Under the pieces are notes generated by a model that worked only from the letters and a program-made list of their open reading frames with translations, searched no databases and was not told the DNA's origin. This document shows positions 62,760 to 64,000 of a stretch of 64,000 bases of DNA, piece by piece; positions within the stretch are counted from its first letter, which is position 1, and each line of letters begins with the position of its first letter. A program made the position numbers and the translations under genes. The stretch is from Sphingobacterium sp. SGR-19 (lineage in GTDB: Bacteria > Bacteroidota > Bacteroidia > Sphingobacteriales > Sphingobacteriaceae): positions 496,001 to 560,000 of the forward strand of contig NZ_JAAKGS010000002.1 of assembly GCF_011043555.1 (NCBI RefSeq), written 5' to 3'.

Positions 62760-63107
62760 TTATACACGTTTTGCTTTAATACGCGCAGCTTTACCGGTAA
62801 GACCGCGTAAATAGAATAATTTAGCACGACGAACTTTACCAACACTATTAACTTCTATTTTTTGAATGTTAGGTGAATTCACAGGGAAGATACGTTCAAC
62901 ACCAACACCGTTAGAGATTTTACGAACAGTAAAAGTCGCGTTAGTACCTTCGCTGTTTAACTGGATAACTACACCTTGGTACACCTGAACACGCTCTTTA
63001 TTTCCTTCGCGAATTTTATAATGAACGCTGATGGTATCTCCGGCTTTAAAAGCGGGGATTTCATTTTTCACTACCGCTTGTTCTTCTACAAATTTTACTA
63101 AATCCAT
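62760..63107 (-). CDS. rplS: 50S ribosomal protein L19
   Basis: A 115-residue ribosomal protein at the 30S-50S interface. Family blocks: [50 protein letters not shown] and [16 protein letters not shown]. It is a single-gene unit. A perfect minus-strand -7 box TACCTTTG lies at 63215-63222, about 105 bp upstream of the ATG, giving a long leader. Confidence 0.97.
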   Translation of the reverse strand: MDLVKFVEEQAVVKNEIPAFKAGDTISVHYKIREGNKERVQVYQGVVIQLNSEGTNATFTVRKISNGVGVERIFPVNSPNIQKIEVNSVGKVRRAKLFYLRGLTGKAARIKAKRV

Positions 63108-63267
63108 GATTTCGAGTAATTATTAAACGATTTTATCCTGAAAAAATCGGAATGCAATATTACAGCTTTTATTTTAAATAAAAAAATACTTTTTTAAAAT
63201 CCTGTAAGTGGTTGCAAAGGTAAGAAAATTATTCTCAAAAAAAATATGATAGTAATTAAATATGCCG

Positions 63268-63275
63268 TATATTTG
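63268..63275 (+). promoter_or_regulatory. Candidate -7 box of tRNA-Pro
   Basis: TATATTTG matches the consensus and lies 27 bp before the tRNA. There is no good -33 box. It is divergent from the rplS promoter, about 46 bp away. Confidence 0.5.
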
Positions 63276-63302
63276 TGCCACAGAAAAAAAGGTGATGCCT
63301 TT

Positions 63303-63376
63303 CGGGGTGTAGCGTAGCCCGGTATCGCGCCACATTTGGGATGTGGAGGTCGTAGGTTCGAATCCTGCCACCCCGA
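63303..63376 (+). tRNA. tRNA-Pro (UGG)
   Basis: A 74-nt cloverleaf: the acceptor CGGGGTG pairs with CACCCCG, the anticodon TGG is in the loop TTTGGGA flanked by CACA/TGTG, and the T-arm has GGTTCGAATCC. CCA is not encoded. Confidence 0.95.
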
Positions 63377-63378
63377 CG

Positions 63379-63405
63379 AAAGCCGCTGATTATCAGTGGC
63401 TTTTT
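63379..63405 (+). terminator. Intrinsic terminator of tRNA-Pro
   Basis: An 11-bp stem (63379-63389 with 63393-63403, one G-U pair), a 3-nt loop and a T5 run lie 2 bp after the tRNA. Confidence 0.85.
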
Positions 63406-63542
63406 CTATTTTCGGACATATTTCGGACAAAACTATTGGATTTTTCACCTATAACATCCCAGCTATAAAGATAGGTCAAGATAAGCGTTATTCGGAATAA
63501 GTTAATTGGAGAGGCTGTAAGGAGGCTATTAAATTCCGTTTT

Positions 63543-64000
63543 TTATAAAATTAATTTATCTACTTTTCCCTTTATGTCACCTACAAATTCTCCTTTTATT
63601 ATTTTTGACAGATCTCCAAATTGAGACCTGTCAAAGCTTTGTGAAAGTTGCTTGTTCTTTACTAAAATCACTTTATCTGCATGGTGAAGAATTGTTTCTA
63701 AGATATGCGAAGATAATAATATAGTACTGCCTGTTTCTTTTAGCCGTTCAATGATAATATTGACTATTTCACTCGTTTTTAGATCTAGACCGTTAAACGG
63801 TTCGTCCATAATAATTATTTTCTTATCCAATAATAGAATGCCCATGATCGATAGCTTTTTTTGCATTCCAGTCGAATAGTTATGAATATATTCTTTTAAA
63901 GGTAGCTGAAAAATAGAATTCCATACGTTTACTTTCTCCTCTGAATATTGACCCACAATTTTGAGATATTCTAAACCTGTCATATATGGATAGAAATAAG
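63543..64000 (-). CDS. ABC transporter ATP-binding protein, C-terminal part (runs off right edge)
   Basis: The frame is open through the right window edge, so the 5' part with Walker A is outside. The visible 152 residues include the post-Q-loop YPYMTGLEYL segment, the signature STGMQKKLSI, Walker B KIIIMDEPFNGLDLKTS, and the H-loop in STILLSSHILETI. This is the pattern of drug/export-type ABC-2 ATPases. The final residues DKLIL look like a natural end. It lies on the opposite strand from tRNA-Pro with about 140 bp between. Confidence 0.9.
   Translation of the reverse strand, partial: YFYPYMTGLEYLKIVGQYSEEKVNVWNSIFQLPLKEYIHNYSTGMQKKLSIMGILLLDKKIIIMDEPFNGLDLKTSEIVNIIIERLKETGSTILLSSHILETILHHADKVILVKNKQLSQSFDRSQFGDLSKIIKGEFVGDIKGKVDKLIL

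Overview
The window looks like chromosomal DNA of a Bacteroidota bacterium, most likely order Sphingobacteriales (Sphingobacteriaceae-like). This is inferred from the gene set: a HU-related TIGR01201-type protein, BlaI/M56 pairs, META-domain lipoproteins, DUF4254, a two-subunit transketolase and an L25/Ctc ribosomal protein. It also follows from many copies of the Bacteroidota promoter elements (-7 box TAnnTTTG, -33 box TTTG, spacing 18-20), which can be read directly upstream of housekeeping genes and tRNAs. No 16S rRNA is present, so the genus is not resolved.

Layout. 1-13 kb is core metabolism, mostly on the minus strand: ileS, a DksA/TraR-like gene, lspA and the start of a secreted protein form one run, followed by an A-type Fe-S carrier, glyA (+), an ECF sigma factor (+), purK-purE, ffh-nuoA-nuoB and a YugP-like membrane metallopeptidase. 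12.7-15.7 kb is accessory: a HU-family gene with a duplicated promoter-like leader, a BamE-like lipoprotein and a MACPF-domain lipoprotein. 15.7-27.6 kb is an AT-rich surface-polysaccharide/LPS glycosyltransferase island with genes on both strands (GT4, GT2 x4, GT8, GT32, GT9, two paralogous CgeB-like proteins, DUF4254). 28.0-35.6 kb is the complex I membrane-arm operon nuoHIJKLMN. nuoA-nuoB lie 17 kb away, and nuoC-G are not in the window.

35.8-42.6 kb holds a two-domain META lipoprotein, citrate synthase, a BlaI/M56 sensor pair with a palindromic operator, pth, rplY, tRNA-Gln and prs, followed by two tandem initiator tRNA-Met genes. 43.2-49.2 kb is a tightly overlapping operon of a predicted outer-membrane barrel with a ComEA-like HhH domain, ComEC, and a RecQ-family helicase. 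It is the best candidate here for a little-described system (DNA uptake). 49.2-54.9 kb (minus) holds an SGNH hydrolase, a class III aminotransferase, an ECF sigma factor with a repeat-containing membrane partner and a small periplasmic protein, and a split transketolase. 55-64 kb holds NifU-like, purB, a small lipoprotein, an acyl-CoA dehydrogenase, yidC, pyrG, rplS, tRNA-Pro and a right-edge-truncated ABC ATPase.

Strong intrinsic terminators close most transcription units, and many are perfect hairpins shared by convergent genes. Family names come from motif recognition by eye; no database search was run.
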